DNA of 64,000 bases. Origin: Augochlora pura. Taxonomy: Eukaryota; Arthropoda; Insecta; Hymenoptera; Halictidae. The number at the start of each line of letters is the position of its first letter. Position 1 is the stretch's first letter. The position numbers and the translations under genes are program-made. The DNA lies in assembly GCF_028453695.1 (NCBI RefSeq), contig NC_135774.1, positions 5,208,001 through 5,272,000 of the forward strand. The letters run 5' to 3'. Below are positions 25,022 through 39,300 of the stretch, piece after piece. The notes below the pieces were generated by a model. The model saw only the letters and a list, made by a program, of their open reading frames with translations. It was not told where the DNA came from and made no database searches.

Positions 25022-28000
25022 TTGTTAAACAAATGTACTTGTTGTACGATAGAATAATTTTGGACCGTAATCGATCGAGTGCTTGACGGAATTATTTTTA
25101 ATCGATTTGCCAAAGTAGTTGCGCGGTTATCGTTTATATGCAATGTTTTTCAATTGAGTAGGAAACTGAATAAGTTTGAGTTAAACACTACAAACATAGT
25201 GGTGTATTTAGTAATTTATATGTTACATTATGCACGGGTAAAATATTTTCTCGCCGCGTAACAAAGCAGTAACAAAATAACAAGTAAAAATATTTATTTG
25301 CAAATACGAAATATTAATATTTTTTGTCTGCTTCCTCGATCGACATCCTATTAAAATCCTCTCCTATCTCTCGCTATCTCTCCAGACCACGCTTCTTTAA
25401 GTTGCGGATGCGGTAGAAAGTTAGCGTCAAAGTAGTTTTGCAAGCATTTTGCGTGCCTTGTAATCCACCGAAATTGTTAACACATTCTCCTCCCAATGCG
25501 ATAATTGAGAGCGTAGAATGTAAATATGGGATCTCTCCGGTCAAGGATAGCGATTAGAAGAGTAAACGCTAAGAGTAAATGCTGGTTGTAAACGCAAGTT
25601 GCAACTTGATTGTCGTTGTAACAATAACTATTATCTTTAATGATGGCCAAGCTGCGCGTGTAGCAAGTAGAAACAACCGTTTCACAAAAGTCGGGACTTT
25701 AATCTCGGCAGCGTTAAATTAGTAATCTCCCAGGTTACTTCGAGCTAACGAATAAACGAAGAAAACACGAAACGTTGTTTGATGGTATTTCGAGATTCGA
25801 GCAAAGTACGAACATTTGTAAACTGTTGGTAGGAATAACATCGCTATACGTATACGAGTTGTTTCATTCTAGAGATAATCGCGTGCAACGATTAAAAAAA
25901 AAAATGGTTCACCTGTACAGACACAGCACCAATATTCCCGTCATTCGTGCATCGTGATCGTGTCTATTACGACACTCGAACGGTTTTTCGCTAGAGAAAT
26001 TTCATTGATGCCTGTGAAACGTGACTGCGTCGGATTATTTATACGTAGAATGAAATCACAAAAAATCACAGTATGCAGTGAAACGCGCATACGTTGCATA
26101 GAAATGATTTACATCCTGCTAATTGGCCTCTATTTCTCGACAAGGTCTGCACGCGCCAGGACGAACTGTTTAACATAACGTTTCTAATAAACTAAAACGC
26201 TCGAACTACATCCGAAAATCAGTCTGGCAAGCTTATTTTCCTCTCGTACAGACACGAAAATATGTTTTTGTTCCATAATAGATGCACCGATATCAAACGA
26301 TTCGGAAAGTTGCTAATAACACTTTATTAACGTTTCGTTGGTTCGCAAACGCGATGGAATATACGCAGGTAAGATATTTTATTCATTATATTTTACGATC
26401 AAAGTTCGTTTAGGTATTAACGTATTTAATTTAAAAAAGTAGAATAAGTTCGATCATAGAATTGAAAACTATACAGTGGAAGGATTCAACTAGAATTAAT
26501 TGTTACGATGTCGGAACGATATGTGTATAGTTCGAACACTGCCGTCTACAATACGAAAAATTGTGCTTTAAAATAAGATGTGGGCCAATCTCGCACAGCG
26601 ATCGAATAGGTATTTCGAAGTATAACAAGCCGAATACCCGGAAGTGATTTACAACTAGCACAAAGTTAAGCAATGCCAGCGCAGAAAATGATTCTTTGCC
26701 GATTCGGTCCGTCGACGAGCGTCCTGCCGTGGCGCTTCGTGTCAAATTTCAAAAGCAATTTCCGCTTGGGTAAATGAAAGTTTTTTTTCTCTGGAAACGA
26801 TCGACTACCTTCTCCGCCGAGATCTCTTGCCACGCTCTCTCGGCTAAGTAACTCTGCTCGAGCTGTAAGCGACAGCGTGAACGCGTCAAGGTTTTGTCGA
26901 GATAGCAGCGATACTCGAACGTTGTGCAAAATCGTTCGCGATCAAAATTGAACCGACTCGCTGTGGTTTCCGTAACCGGAACGATACAAAAATTATAGTT
27001 CTTTATGCAACAGTGTCAACAGCGGCGAACTGTTCCACCCCCTCCTCCCTACCCCGTCCCCACGGTGTATTATACTGTATACAGTTTCTATCTCGCGATT
27101 AAAGAAAGAAATCGAATCTATTGCACTCCCTAGTAGAATGGGGAGGGCATTTATACATATAATCGGTGTGAGTGTAATTATAAATCACTTGAGCCGAAGA
27201 GCCGAAGAACTATTGAAGTAAACTCTGCCCACTACTCGCTGCACTTTTCTACGGTAAACTTCTCTCCAGTCGAGCGACGTTTACCCCAACAACTGACTCT
27301 GTTTGTTTACCTGGCATACCCTCTTCTATACTCGTAAGAAAGTCTAATCAGCTTTGCTATAGTAAAAGCGAATTAACGTTATATCAATTGACGAAATACT
27401 TGACAACAAGTGTTTTTATTTTGAGATATTTTTAAGCTGCTGAACTTCGCTGGTAATACAGAAGAACAGTGATATGATAACGTTATCGTATGATCGTATG
27501 GTGGTACGATACTAGTTAGATGGCCCTATAATCATTTTTCGCGGAGTTACCGTCGATCCAAGTTGACTAATTTTTAGCAATTTTTCTGACACGAGGTTCG
27601 TTGCTGCGCGTGACTGTTGCAACACGTATATCTATGTTTTGCGTAGATTTTAGGCGTCGACGAGGTGCGAGACACGAAACCCTCGCGACGCGTGCTGGTT
27701 ACTCCCGACTACCTGTTGCAGGATAATAAATAAAGGGAAAAGGTAGTTAACGACGCAAGTTTGTCGATAGAAGAATCAGCAAAATTGCCGTTGACAGTAA
27801 TTAGTACGAAAAGAAACGACTGTAGACGATCGCGAATGATTCGCATTGATTACCGTGGCGGCGATGAAGCAGAGTGGATCATCGATGGGTGTATCAAACG
27901 CGGAACGAGCAGCAATCATAGTTTCAGAGACGGTGATGACGATACCGATGACAATCGGCCGCGAGGACGAAGGAGAAACATGTCGCGGACTGTTCACCGA

Positions 28001-31000
28001 CTCTGGCTGTGTACAGTGTAGCACGCTGATATGGTGAAAGCTGATATTTTGTAACACTCCTGCCATTCCGTTCTGTTCCATTCCATTCCACGGTATTGCC
28101 CACTGCAGCCATTCGCTGGTTTGCTCGCTCGCTCGCTCGTTCGTTCGTTCTTTCATTCGCTTGCTCCTCGAGCGGCTGAGAGCCGCTCGTCTCTCGTAAT
28201 CGAATGCGAGAACTCAGTGCCGGCAGCACAATGGTGGGCGCACCCAGAATACATTTTTCTCTTTTCTTGCGTTTTACGTACCGCGAGATTCTCCTTTCCC
28301 GGTGCTGGCTCGGCTTATATCCTTGATCCAGCTTCCTGTAACCGACCGACTAGCTAAAAGCGTGTGTCGAGCGATCATTTTTTGTTGTAGATGTCTTACG
28401 AATAGAGTTGGAAATTTTGTACGAAATTACAAAACACCTTGTGTTGAAAATTGGTGGCAAATATAAACGATTTCTTGTATTCTACAACTTCAGGAGAATC
28501 CCTCCACGATGTTCTACCGCGAATCATTGGAAATCAATTTCAGTTACTATAATCTATAATCTCTAATTGGACGGAATAATTATGAAATCGAAAACGGATG
28601 TAGCAGGAAATGGTATTAAATAGTCGACGGTAGCGCGCAGCGGTTAAAAGTAAAGTTTTTAACGAATTTGAATGCGTAGCTAAAAGCTGGTTCAAGAAAT
28701 TTCTCCGATGTAATACCACTACCGTCTGTCCATTCAGTTTTATCTCGCACCGTAGACGCGTCAAGTACCGTACAATGCTTACTCTTGCAAATTGCATCGC
28801 GTCTGATTAAGTAGCGCTATAATTTTTATCTTCCCGCAACCTTTAGTAACAATGACGCTTATTGCGCCACGTTGTATACGATACGTTGGTATTATCGAGA
28901 ACATTGTTCCATGGCCACCGACTTTTGCTCTCGGAATTGTGTCGAGTTATTTGGGACAAGACTTTTGTTGGATCGTTCGTGGCAGTCGACCGAAGACTAA
29001 CTTATGCGAAAACGATAGAGAGTTTGGCGAACGGTAATAACGTTACACGATTACAACGAAACGAGCCCTACGTATTAAACGATTAGTCTCGAATTATATT
29101 TACAGTGGCGGTGCGACCGAACGGTATTTCCGAATCGACTAGACTCGTCAATTTGTCAACGGTTTAATGGCAGAACTAATCGATGCTCGTAAAGGTTTTC
29201 TGTTTTGCGCCTGCACATTCGGTATTTCGATCGCGAGCCCTTCGATCGTAGATCGCGATTGTTCAGCACCCAAGTTGTCAGCTGGCAGCTACCTACTACG
29301 TTCACGCGAAGTTCCACGTGAGAGCTTGGCAGGAGAGTTAAATGCTACGGGATTGAAAGTAAACTTTTTCTACCTAGCATTAATCGAACGGCAGTGGAGA
29401 AACTGTGAGCCACGTAAACCGTCCCGCGTCGCGTCGGCTTGCTGTATTTTTAATGGCAACAGACGGAAAACCGTTATGTCGCGCGTCGCGTCGTATACGT
29501 CGCAAACAACGCGTGTCTTCCCGTTTCCGACACGGGCACAATTTCAATCGAATACTCCACACAGTCACCACGAACTCTGTGCCTCGTCGCCGTATTTGCA
29601 ACGGCTATACTATACACAACACCGAGAGGAATGTGATTTTCGATGAGTATTCGAGGCATCCGACGAAACAAGGACGCGTTCAGCCGAGTTACAACAAAGT
29701 CTAAACGTTTTGCATGTACATAATATGTATATAGTTGTACGTGGTATACGAGTAAACCATACGCTCTATCTCCCGCAGATACCAACAAATTGTATTCCCC
29801 TACTCATCCCCAATACAGTACGTAGACATCTGCGAAAGTTAGGGGCGTGCGGCCGGTCCGTTCTATTAATTTTTCCAAGTATACATCCTGTAGTCTTACA
29901 GTCTAGATCAAAGTTGTTCAAAATGCATCTAATTAACTAATCCCTCTAACATCCAAAAAAAAGTAGACCGCTCGACCCAATTGTAAAAAAGTTCTTCGAT
30001 TTTAAAAGGTTTTTTTCATATCCTTTTTTTATTTGGGTCTATTTAAAAAAATATTTACAAATACTAATAGTAGTTAGTAGCGTTTGATTTCCGATACATG
30101 AAGCGGTAAGTACTACAAATAGCTTGGCGACATATATCTAAGATATTATGGTTCTAATAAGTCTTTTGCATATTTTCGTTTAATTCTTCTGACTGTGTTC
30201 GCATAGCAATTTGCTGTTAGTGGGTTTGGGTGGGTATTGATTCTTTCTTTGGGTTTGTTTGTTAGTCAAATAATTTTTTCCTGTACAAATGGAATGTTTA
30301 ATCTTTTACAAATGTTGTCATTCTCGACATACTAAGGAGCATCTGTTATCGTGCGATGCGGTTTTAAAAGGTGAAGCAACATTTTGTATAGCCACTATGT
30401 ATACGACGCGACGAGGAACCTCGTGTATCGTTCATAATTTTGAATAATCGATCGCTGTGACCTGTATCGCGTTATCCAGGGATCTCGGAGTCTAAATTGC
30501 CGATCGCTGGAAACTCCGCGGCACCCGGTCTCGACGGAACCCGAACAGCGTTGAATCCGTTCCATACGACTTGCTCCGTCGGTTGCTAATCATCGAACCG
30601 CCGTTTCACGTTCCACGTTCCACGATTGTTTAGCAAACGATCGAACGTAATCGCTGGTGGATACCTGTAACCGTGACCCGTTCTCGAAGTTCGTTTATAT
30701 CGCTTGTAACGATCGTTTCCGCGGCCCGTGCGTTTCTCTTTTTCAGCAGCGGTGAACCGAACGCGTCGATAGTAATCTACCGAACCGAGCATAATCACGG
30801 TTGTAACTTAATAAACTGGCGTGTTATATAAATGAAATACTGGTTTGAAACACAACGCGATTCCACTTTATGACTTTACTTTCCAACCCGAGAAAAATAA
30901 TCCAAAGAAACCAACCGGCTTTTGCGAAAGTGAATCCACTCGAGTAACGTGGTACGGTTTGGTTCAGCCGAGTTCTATGTACTCGTATGTTTGCGCGGTA

Positions 31001-32745
31001 GACAGGTTGTCTCGTATTTTTCATTTTCGCCAACGTAATCGACGAATACCGTTTCCCGCGTTACGCACGAACTTCGAGTCGACGGGAGACTAGCCGTTTT
31101 CGGATACGTGTATTCGCATTTTGCTTTTGCTTCCGGGCTCACGGGAAAAACGTAAATAGTAGTGAGCAGCGAAACGCAACGCACTATGATAATCCTCGTT
31201 CAGTCAATGGTAAGTTGTAGTTTGCTCGACTATCCCCGGCCAATTTGGTCGATACGCGATAACGAACTGTTCACGCGAAAGACGGGGGTGTGCGAGAGGG
31301 AACGATTTTCAGCCGCGAAAGCGTCCTGCGTTCTCGAGATACGGTATGAATTGAAAACCAAAGGAAGAAATGGTACGACGGAATAAATCTGTACCAGTGG
31401 TTGCGATCAAGGAAACGCGGTCGGAGACGGAAGGAAACTGGCTGTGAATATTTCCGCGCAATTAGTAACAGCTTTGCCCACACGTGAAAGCGCCAGGAAA
31501 TTAAATCAGCTATTCGAGCAAAGGAGCGGAAGTCGGTCTTTGGAATATTCTTCGTCGGGCGTAATACACAATTATATCGAGTTAGCGGTGAAAATATCGC
31601 TCGTTGGTAAACTTCGAAGCTAGCTATTCCGTTTCTCGCGGACTTCGCCGATTTAGGATTACTAAAAAATTTTACCACGTTGGATAACACTGTTTTACAG
31701 TCGAACGAAAAGAAAACTTCGGCTATTATCTAATTTATATTTTATCGAATGTTTCTTCTCCGTGGTTTCCGCATAATTCGCTGCGTAATCCGCTTCGTTA
31801 ATTTTCTAGAAGAATTCTTCGCTAAAAGAAAGTAAATGGATTCTTCGTAGATTGAAGTCTCCCCCATAGCCTTTTAGACGTTCGAGAAGAAGAGAAGAGG
31901 ACGCTCGAAGCACGTTATCGATTATAAGCATAGTACCCCGCTTCGCTGCCAAATTAAAAGCACTCGCAGCTCTTGGGATCATGCGAGTTACGCTGCTCCA
32001 AATATGACGATTAATTAAACCGAGTGTTGAGCGGACAGATGCAAAAGCACGTGGAACCATAAGCGGCGGCATTATACAATCGAAGCTGATTTGCCGGTTA
32101 CGGCGTGTGCAAGCGAGCACTCGGAGATATTGAAAACGAGAGTTCCAATCTATCCGAGCTCTTTCTCCTCGACCCGCCGCGTGCGGTCGACCCGCGGAGG
32201 AACGTGCAACGTACCGAAGACCGTCGGAGAAATAGAGAATAGAGAAACGAAAGTGGTCGACTGTCAATGGACCCGAGGTTCGTGCACCAAGTCGACATTT
32301 AGCGGTAATTAAGAGTTCGTAGAATCGAAACGTACCGGCGAACGGCCGTCCGCAGAGTATTTGTCTCAAAAAACGGAAAAATACATTTGATGCTCAAAAT
32401 CGAGTAATCCTGTCCAGTATTTTCATTGAATACTATAACATTGTAATTTTCTATACGAATATAGAATATTGTTGCGACGTATAATACCGTTTTATCGAGT
32501 ACATATTTGGATGCCAAACTAGCGGAGCCAAATTCTCAAACTTTCCGATTATTAGCTATGTATTTTCAGCCAATATTTTCTGGAGAAAGTTAAGGCTCTA
32601 TCTTTTCTTGGAAATGAGCACCAGAATTAACATCGAATTCCGTTAAACTCATAATTAAGAAATCGTATAAATATCAAGTATATTCTATGAGACATGACTG
32701 AAAAAAGGTAGAAAAATGCGTTTAACGTAATCATTTTCTTACGTT
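25022..32745. other. Gene-free stretch
   Basis: I recognise no gene. The region has moderate GC and several overlapping open frames on both strands (for example around 27.8-28.2 kb, 29.2-29.7 kb and 31.8-32.4 kb), none with a recognisable domain. A tetranucleotide array GCTC/GTTC lies at 28123-28151. Regulatory or untranslated RNA content cannot be excluded. Confidence 0.4.
28123..28151 (+). repeat. Tetranucleotide microsatellite (GCTC/GTTC)
   Basis: Consecutive GCTC units change to GTTC units, giving a four-base period. Confidence 0.8.
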
Positions 32746-33330
32746 ATACATGGTGTCCCAAATTAGAATGTTCAAATTTTGTCAGTGTATTCTATGACAC
32801 AAAGTAAAAGAAAATGTTATGTAAACATAGGTCATATAGAGCTTTATTAAGAAGTTATAACAAAAATTGAGAAGAGGAATAGTAATCAACTTGCTATTAC
32901 TTAGATCAACAATAGTGTGATTTTCAGTGTGTTTATGTAAACTATGTTTACTATCTGAGGTAACCAAACATTGAAATGAATTTTCGCCACTAATAGGTAT
33001 TAGTGTAAAGGATTCGAGGGATCTCGGCTCGTGCGTGCCGCGGCAGGGTAGCGAGTGCTGGTCAAGGGCGCAGTTTATGATTACGATGCGTACGTAGGCT
33101 ATTTTTGAGATTCAGCGAAACTTTTTGTTTTAATGAGATTTGTTAGATTTAGTATTCTAGCTAAAGGTCCCACACGGCATGGGCTGAATTGCCATTCCTC
33201 TTCTGAATTTTTGTTATAACTTCTTAATAAAGCTCTATATGACCTATGTTTACATAACATTTTCTTTTACTTTGTGTCATAGAATACATTGACAAAGTTT
33301 GAACATTCAAATTTGGGACACCCTGTATAT
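32746..33330. mobile_element. Foldback DNA element with long terminal inverted repeats
   Basis: About 135 bases at 32748-32882 are repeated almost perfectly, inverted, at 33194-33328. Both arms begin with a GTGTCCCAAATT-type end next to TATACA/TATACAG. The roughly 310-base centre has no clear coding capacity. The near identity of the arms points to recent origin or arm homogenisation. The element is probably non-autonomous; superfamily is uncertain (a TA target and CAGGGTGTCC ends would fit Tc1/mariner-like families). Confidence 0.8.
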
Positions 33331-36300
33331 TAGAATAAACTTGTGCTCGTTCGTCTTTTTTGTTGTAGTTATTTCAGAGATCGTGATCATTTCTAAATAT
33401 TTCAAGTTTAATTTATTCGTACTCAAGGTCGTGCAAAGGTTGCGTTATTACAGGTCATTGGATTCGTTTCGATCTTAGCTATCGCGATGGCACGATAAAC
33501 ATATGTAATGCAATTTGAAAAGACATCGATGACCTTGAATTCATACAGTTACCATGCCGTTACCACTGCGACGCGCATGTTTCACATATCTTTTGCGACG
33601 AGCATAATGGTTGCAATTTGCTAATACGCTATAATTATTTCGGTAAACAAGAATCGGGAACCCGCATGGCATTCACGCGTCTACGCACGTTTTTACCGTC
33701 AGAGACAAGGGTGACGCATCGCGCATGCTTATTTTCTCGAAAGACTCAAAGAGTACGGTAGCATAAATATTTAAGGATAATGCTTTCAAGTTGGAACAAT
33801 AAAATCCGTGATGGATTCTACGCGTGAAAAAAATAAACAAAAAGCTTATTTAAAAAGATGTCTATATATTTGTGTGAACCTTTTTTAATTGTTTTTACCT
33901 GTAGAATCTATGCGTGAAGCGGATCCCACGTGCTACCGGAGACTCTCCGCATCTGTACAGACGTTGCATGTCTCGATTCATATACCGACGACTGGTGCTT
34001 GCAACACGATCATCGCGTAACAAAAAAATTAGATGCAATCGCGCATTCGGCTTGGTGCTCGGCGATACGAGCTCTCGAAGCGTGCAACTCGGATTTTCGA
34101 AACCCGAAGCCGAATAATGGAACGTATCTTGTTCTACCAATTGTTTGGCAAACACCAAACTCGTTTCGTTCTTGTTTGAAATACGAAACGTGTTCGTGTC
34201 ACGTATTTTACGCGTCTCCAATTTGCCAGAGATTGAAAACTTACGTCATTTATGGTTGAAAAGTGTGGTGCTGCGATCGAGTGCGCGATCTTCCGAAGCC
34301 TTCATTTTCCCATATTCGTGACCGTCGAATTCGTCGAGATCATCGCCGTTGACGATAACAGTCGCAAGACGCACAAAACACGCGCGAACGAACGCTGTAA
34401 AAGTCTAACAATGAGGGCGAAGTTGCACGATCGCAATCGTATGGTGTTCCCTCCACTCGGTAAACTCGTTCGCGTTAAAAGACCTTGCTTCCGGTGCGAT
34501 TCCCGTGTACACCAATTTTGTGTTCACTGCACATCGACACACTGTTGGCGGCTTCTTCTCCACGCGATCGTGACGGTACGCGGTCGATCGTAGGACTAGA
34601 CGTGTTTCAGGAAAACAGTAATTATTGGAAATGAGTCGACATAATTTAAGATCTTTCCAAACTCGTTTCTCTTAACGGAAAAAAACCCGTGGCTCGGATA
34701 CGCGAACTTTGGTAACGATCAAAGGCAGAGGATGGGTGGATGGAAACGCGGAGAAAATAACGTTTGCTCGGCCGGACAACGTCTACGTTAAAGGAGATTA
34801 CGAGTATTGAAAATTACATAATTATTTTTCTTGTCTAAGCGTCTATCTAGAGCAGCATGGGGTAGCATAAGCAAAGGTATTCCAGGACTCTCGGCCCGTA
34901 AGAACTTTGAAACATGTATCCCCCACTTTACTATTCCCAAGAGAAAAGGAGTAGGAGCGACACGACGGCAACGCGACGCGATACTCCCCGCTTCTCTAAT
35001 CCTTTCTTCCTTTCTTTGCTTTGGCCACTGGTTAGACGAGAGAGAACGACAGGCTTCAGAGTTCTTACGGTCTGCGAGCACCGGGTAGCTTTCGGTTTAA
35101 CTTTTTCTTGGCGACTTGCAAGCGTACTGAAAATTTCATCGAAATCGGTCGACAATGAAAACAATGTTTTTACTCATTCTCTAGAAAACTAGCCGGTACG
35201 GGATCTCAAAAATGAAAAAGAAAAAAGAAAGCTTTGGAAAGCTGTGAACGCGCTTCCTGCGGCCATTATATATGTATAGCGTGTGCGCGCGACACACCTG
35301 TATGCCGTTTTGAATTAGAAACGTTTAAAATCCTAAAGTCGACCATTTTATAAAGACGCGACACACGCGTTTATCGATGCGTAGTCTGTTTTAAGAATTA
35401 CTTTCTGTAAAACCGAAATACCGACAAACTAGAAGTAAAGGCTTTAAAAAGTTGGCTAAAAAATTTAGACGATCCTTCGATCGAAGGCCCGGTACCAATC
35501 GAATGAAAAACGAAAGACGATTCTAAAGTTTTCGTCGTAAAAAACTATCAACGGTGTGGGAGTAAAGTTTTACGGCATCCGTTCATACGCCTTAAGCTAG
35601 AAGAAATCATATTTCCGAGTTGCAAAATTTACCTTTTCCATTAGGAAAACTGCGTTTGTACCGTACCGTGAAAAGAGTAAATGCAAATAAATTCCGGACG
35701 TAATCTACAACGAGAATTGATCGATTAATCGGTGTATCTGTTTTTCAAAGCGAATTCATTTTACCCGTGCAGTTATCCCGATATTCGTACAATCGAACGC
35801 TAAAAGAGTCGTCGTTAACCTTGTTAGTTTTGCGAATTCGACAGGAAACCGTTTGGATGTACATTTTCAAATGTCCTACTTTCGGTTTGGGCGACTGTAA
35901 GAAGAATCGATTTTTCGAACCGTCTAGGGGAGAATTTCCTTTTAAGCGGCTACAGAGGTTCTCTCTATCTATCTATCGATCGATCGATGGTAATTCTGCA
36001 GCGAAACGAGCCACGACGAGAACCGAGATCGACGGACGTTTAGCAATGCTCGCTTCCCGACACCGAGAACGCGTCACGTAAAAGCCTGAACGGCGAAACG
36101 CGTTCGTTCACCGTTCAAGTTTCGTATCGAGTAGCCGGTGAAACTACGTATGTATCTTCGAACGCGTACGAAATCGACTACTTTCGATCGACTCGTGGAA
36201 AGACGACCGTATCCAGCTGCCTTGCGGACCGTACTAGTACGCGATAACAGAGACAGGGCCTCTAATTGCAAACGGACAAAACCCGCGTGTACTCGTGTAG

Positions 36301-39300
36301 AACGAGACGCAGCGTACGCATTCTTTTCTCCGGTTTTTCATCGTTGCCCGTTCAACTCAGTATCTGGCACAAGTGCATCGTACACCGTGCACATACGGAG
36401 GACGCGCACTTTCGCTGTCGTTCCGCAGTGAACTAATCCTATCGCGACACACAGCGTTCAGCAGGTATCCTTACGCGTAAACTATTCTCCGGTGTCCTGA
36501 ATCGCGTCTTTGTCGCGGATATCGGCGTCGACGTCGACGGATGGCCTCCTTTCTATTCGGTTTCTTTGCTTTCGTCGTCGTCTCTTGAGAGAACGAGGAA
36601 GGAGTCGACGAAGAAACGAGGAAAAAGCGAGAGCTGTCTCACGAGACGCTTCGTTCTCTCGATCCGGAGGTTTTCGCGTTGCGCGGATTCGAACTCGCGA
36701 GCATTATAACCTCGCGGCAAACTTGGTGGCAACTGTAGCGGGCAATCCTTCGCGCGGCAACCCTCGCCTCGGCGCCGAAAACACGCGAGCTCTGGAACAA
36801 TCGGAGGGGCCGATCGGCAGCCCGATGGCCGATTCGCACCGAGAAAACGGGATCGCGAAAAAGAACCGGGTTGCGAGCAGAGAGCACCGCGGGATTCGAA
36901 ATTAATGCGAATGCGCGAGCGGACTCGGTCTAACTGCGGACGACGATACCCGTCGACGTCGGTAGCAAAAGCAGAAGGTGGGGAACGGAACCCGGGAACG
37001 GGGACCACTCGACACTGGCGATTGTGATCGTTGCACGGCCGTACACGTACCGTGCATGCCACGGACAGAAGGTTGCCTCAGCGTCGATCGCTACGCTACT
37101 GGTCATCCGTTCGTTTCAAAATCGGGAAAGTCGCCGATCCGAGAGAGGTTGTCCTTCTCGAAACCCTCTTTCGGTACCGATACTCGTCTCCGCTCTGCAC
37201 CTCCTCGCCGAACAGTCGCGAGTTTCGAACGATTGAACCCGATCGCGTACCTACATTTAGGTATCGATTACATATCCGCATCTCTGCGTTATTTCGTTCG
37301 ATTTTCATCGAAAACGAGAATGCTCGGATACCAAGGTAAGAAATCGCGCGGATGGATTTTGAAGCAACCGATTCGAGCCAACAGCAGTGTTCGAGTTGCA
37401 AATTTCCCGACGGACGCGTGCAAATACATTCGACGACAGTAGCTTGTTCGCTTGACGGACCGAATCTCCAGTAATTATTACAGGCGAGTTTAGTTTGCAA
37501 ATCTGGAAGGCTGGAAGTTTGCGAGTCTAGACAGGTCGACGTCAGTCCGCGGTAGAAAATGTATCCTGTTGGAGAAAGATCGGTGAAAAAGACGTTGCTC
37601 GTAGCACGGTAAGGAGACAAAGAGCGCAAATAGAAGGGAAACGAACCGGAGGCTTGCGATTAGAGGCAATCGTTTTCCGGTTTTCCGTTCGTGAGCTATA
37701 AACCCGGCTGCTTGCTCTTGCCTTTTCCTTCCTGCTTGCTCGCTCCTGCGCCCGGGCAGCGCGTTCCGTTGCTCTGCTCGCCTCGTGAGAGGGAAAGTAT
37801 TTTATACCACGCTTGGCTTGGCAAGAGAAAGGGGACACGGTTCGCTCCTAATTTCTGTTTTAAGTCGGTGAACCTATATGTATATCGTGGCCGAGCGTGT
37901 AACTCGACTCGCTGGGCTATATACGCTGTAACGCCGTCCGTGTGCACGCGTGCACGTATACGCAACGCGCGCGCATCGCGGAGCGTATTGGTGGAGCAAC
38001 GGAGAATACGCTCAGCCAGCGTACACGCGGATCGGTTTATGGTACAGCGGCATTATTATCGTTCGTATCGTATCGTCTCGTAATAGCTTCGACTGCGATA
38101 CGACAAAGGTGGAACGAAGGGAAGGAAGGAACAGGGCGAGCAGAGAGCCAAGGCGACGGCGACACGGAGGAGAACGAGCTGCAGGCGGTTCTCTATCGGA
38201 GAGACGAGGATGCAGCTTCCTGGCTAAAAGTGAAATCGTCTGTACACCGACTTGTATCATAGCCGTTATTATATGTTATGCCAGGGGTTTGGTCGACGTC
38301 GGACCACGCGATTACACCAGCTGTGAATATCGAGTCTCGACATCCGTTCGGACGTCGCTGCGGCAACCCGGCGGCGACTCGTGTCGTTGGCCGATTCGAT
38401 GAAACCGAACGTGAAACTGTACCGATCGTCGTTTGCCCGTATTAGCTCGCGAAGCGAGCTAAACCCACCGAGCAGTCTGCGCATTGTTTCCAGCTGGCAG
38501 CCAGGTTCGCTAACCAAACACGAGACGCAGGTATCTGCGTTAATTACAAAAGTGAAAGTATGGGTCATTTACGATGCTAGCGCGTATCTGTGTACAATAT
38601 ATGCGGATACTCGCGTATGAAATAAAAAGAAATCCGGCGGCCCCTTCTTTCTATTCCTTTTACGTAATTGATCTTGATACTGTTCCTGCCATTCGACTGT
38701 TTGTACGCGGTTCTCGAATCGTCCCTTTCGACGGAGACGTTGCTCCGTCGGTGCTCCGTTTTCAAATTAATCGACCTTTGCCTTCCGTCGGTGCTCCGTT
38801 TTCAAATTAATCGACCTTTGCCTTCCGGAGAAAGCATATGTTTTTGATCGATCGTTGAAAGGTTCGCTTTGATTAGTTTGCACCATTTCGTTTGATTTCC
38901 AAAGTGACTAATATTCTCGAAAACGGATAACGGTTTCGATCCAATCGTATTACGATCGCGTTTCCGTGTCTTTCCTAGTGTTTTGAAATCTATACTGGCC
39001 AAGTACATAATGTCGGAATGACGACAACATTTCGAGAATAAGTCGTTTAAACGAAACAACTCTAGGTACAAATGATGCGCGAATAACTTTCATCTCTTCG
39101 GATTATTCGTTTTAGCTTTGTACCTTAATTCAAACTCGAGTCAAGTATAACGTCTAATATCGTGTTTGTTAAATGTCGTTGCGCTTACCCAAAGATTTCA
39201 CGACATCTCAGCAAATACAAAGTGATTTCGTAACTCGTTCGAAGGCAGGTTAGCAAATCCATTTCCACGTCTAATTGGTGACCGACCGTTAGAAATAATA

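Noticed and set aside
29167..29646. 160-codon plus-strand open frame with a mildly hydrophobic N terminus
   Set aside because: Overlapping frames exist on both strands and nothing resembles a known family. Not enough to call a gene.
31806..32369. 187-codon minus-strand open frame
   Set aside because: It starts only at a TTG, has no recognisable domain and overlaps plus-strand frames. No splice or conservation evidence.
36510..38402. Several 80-180 codon frames on both strands
   Set aside because: The region is GC- and CpG-rich, which lowers stop codon frequency in all frames. Arg-rich products are typical shadows.
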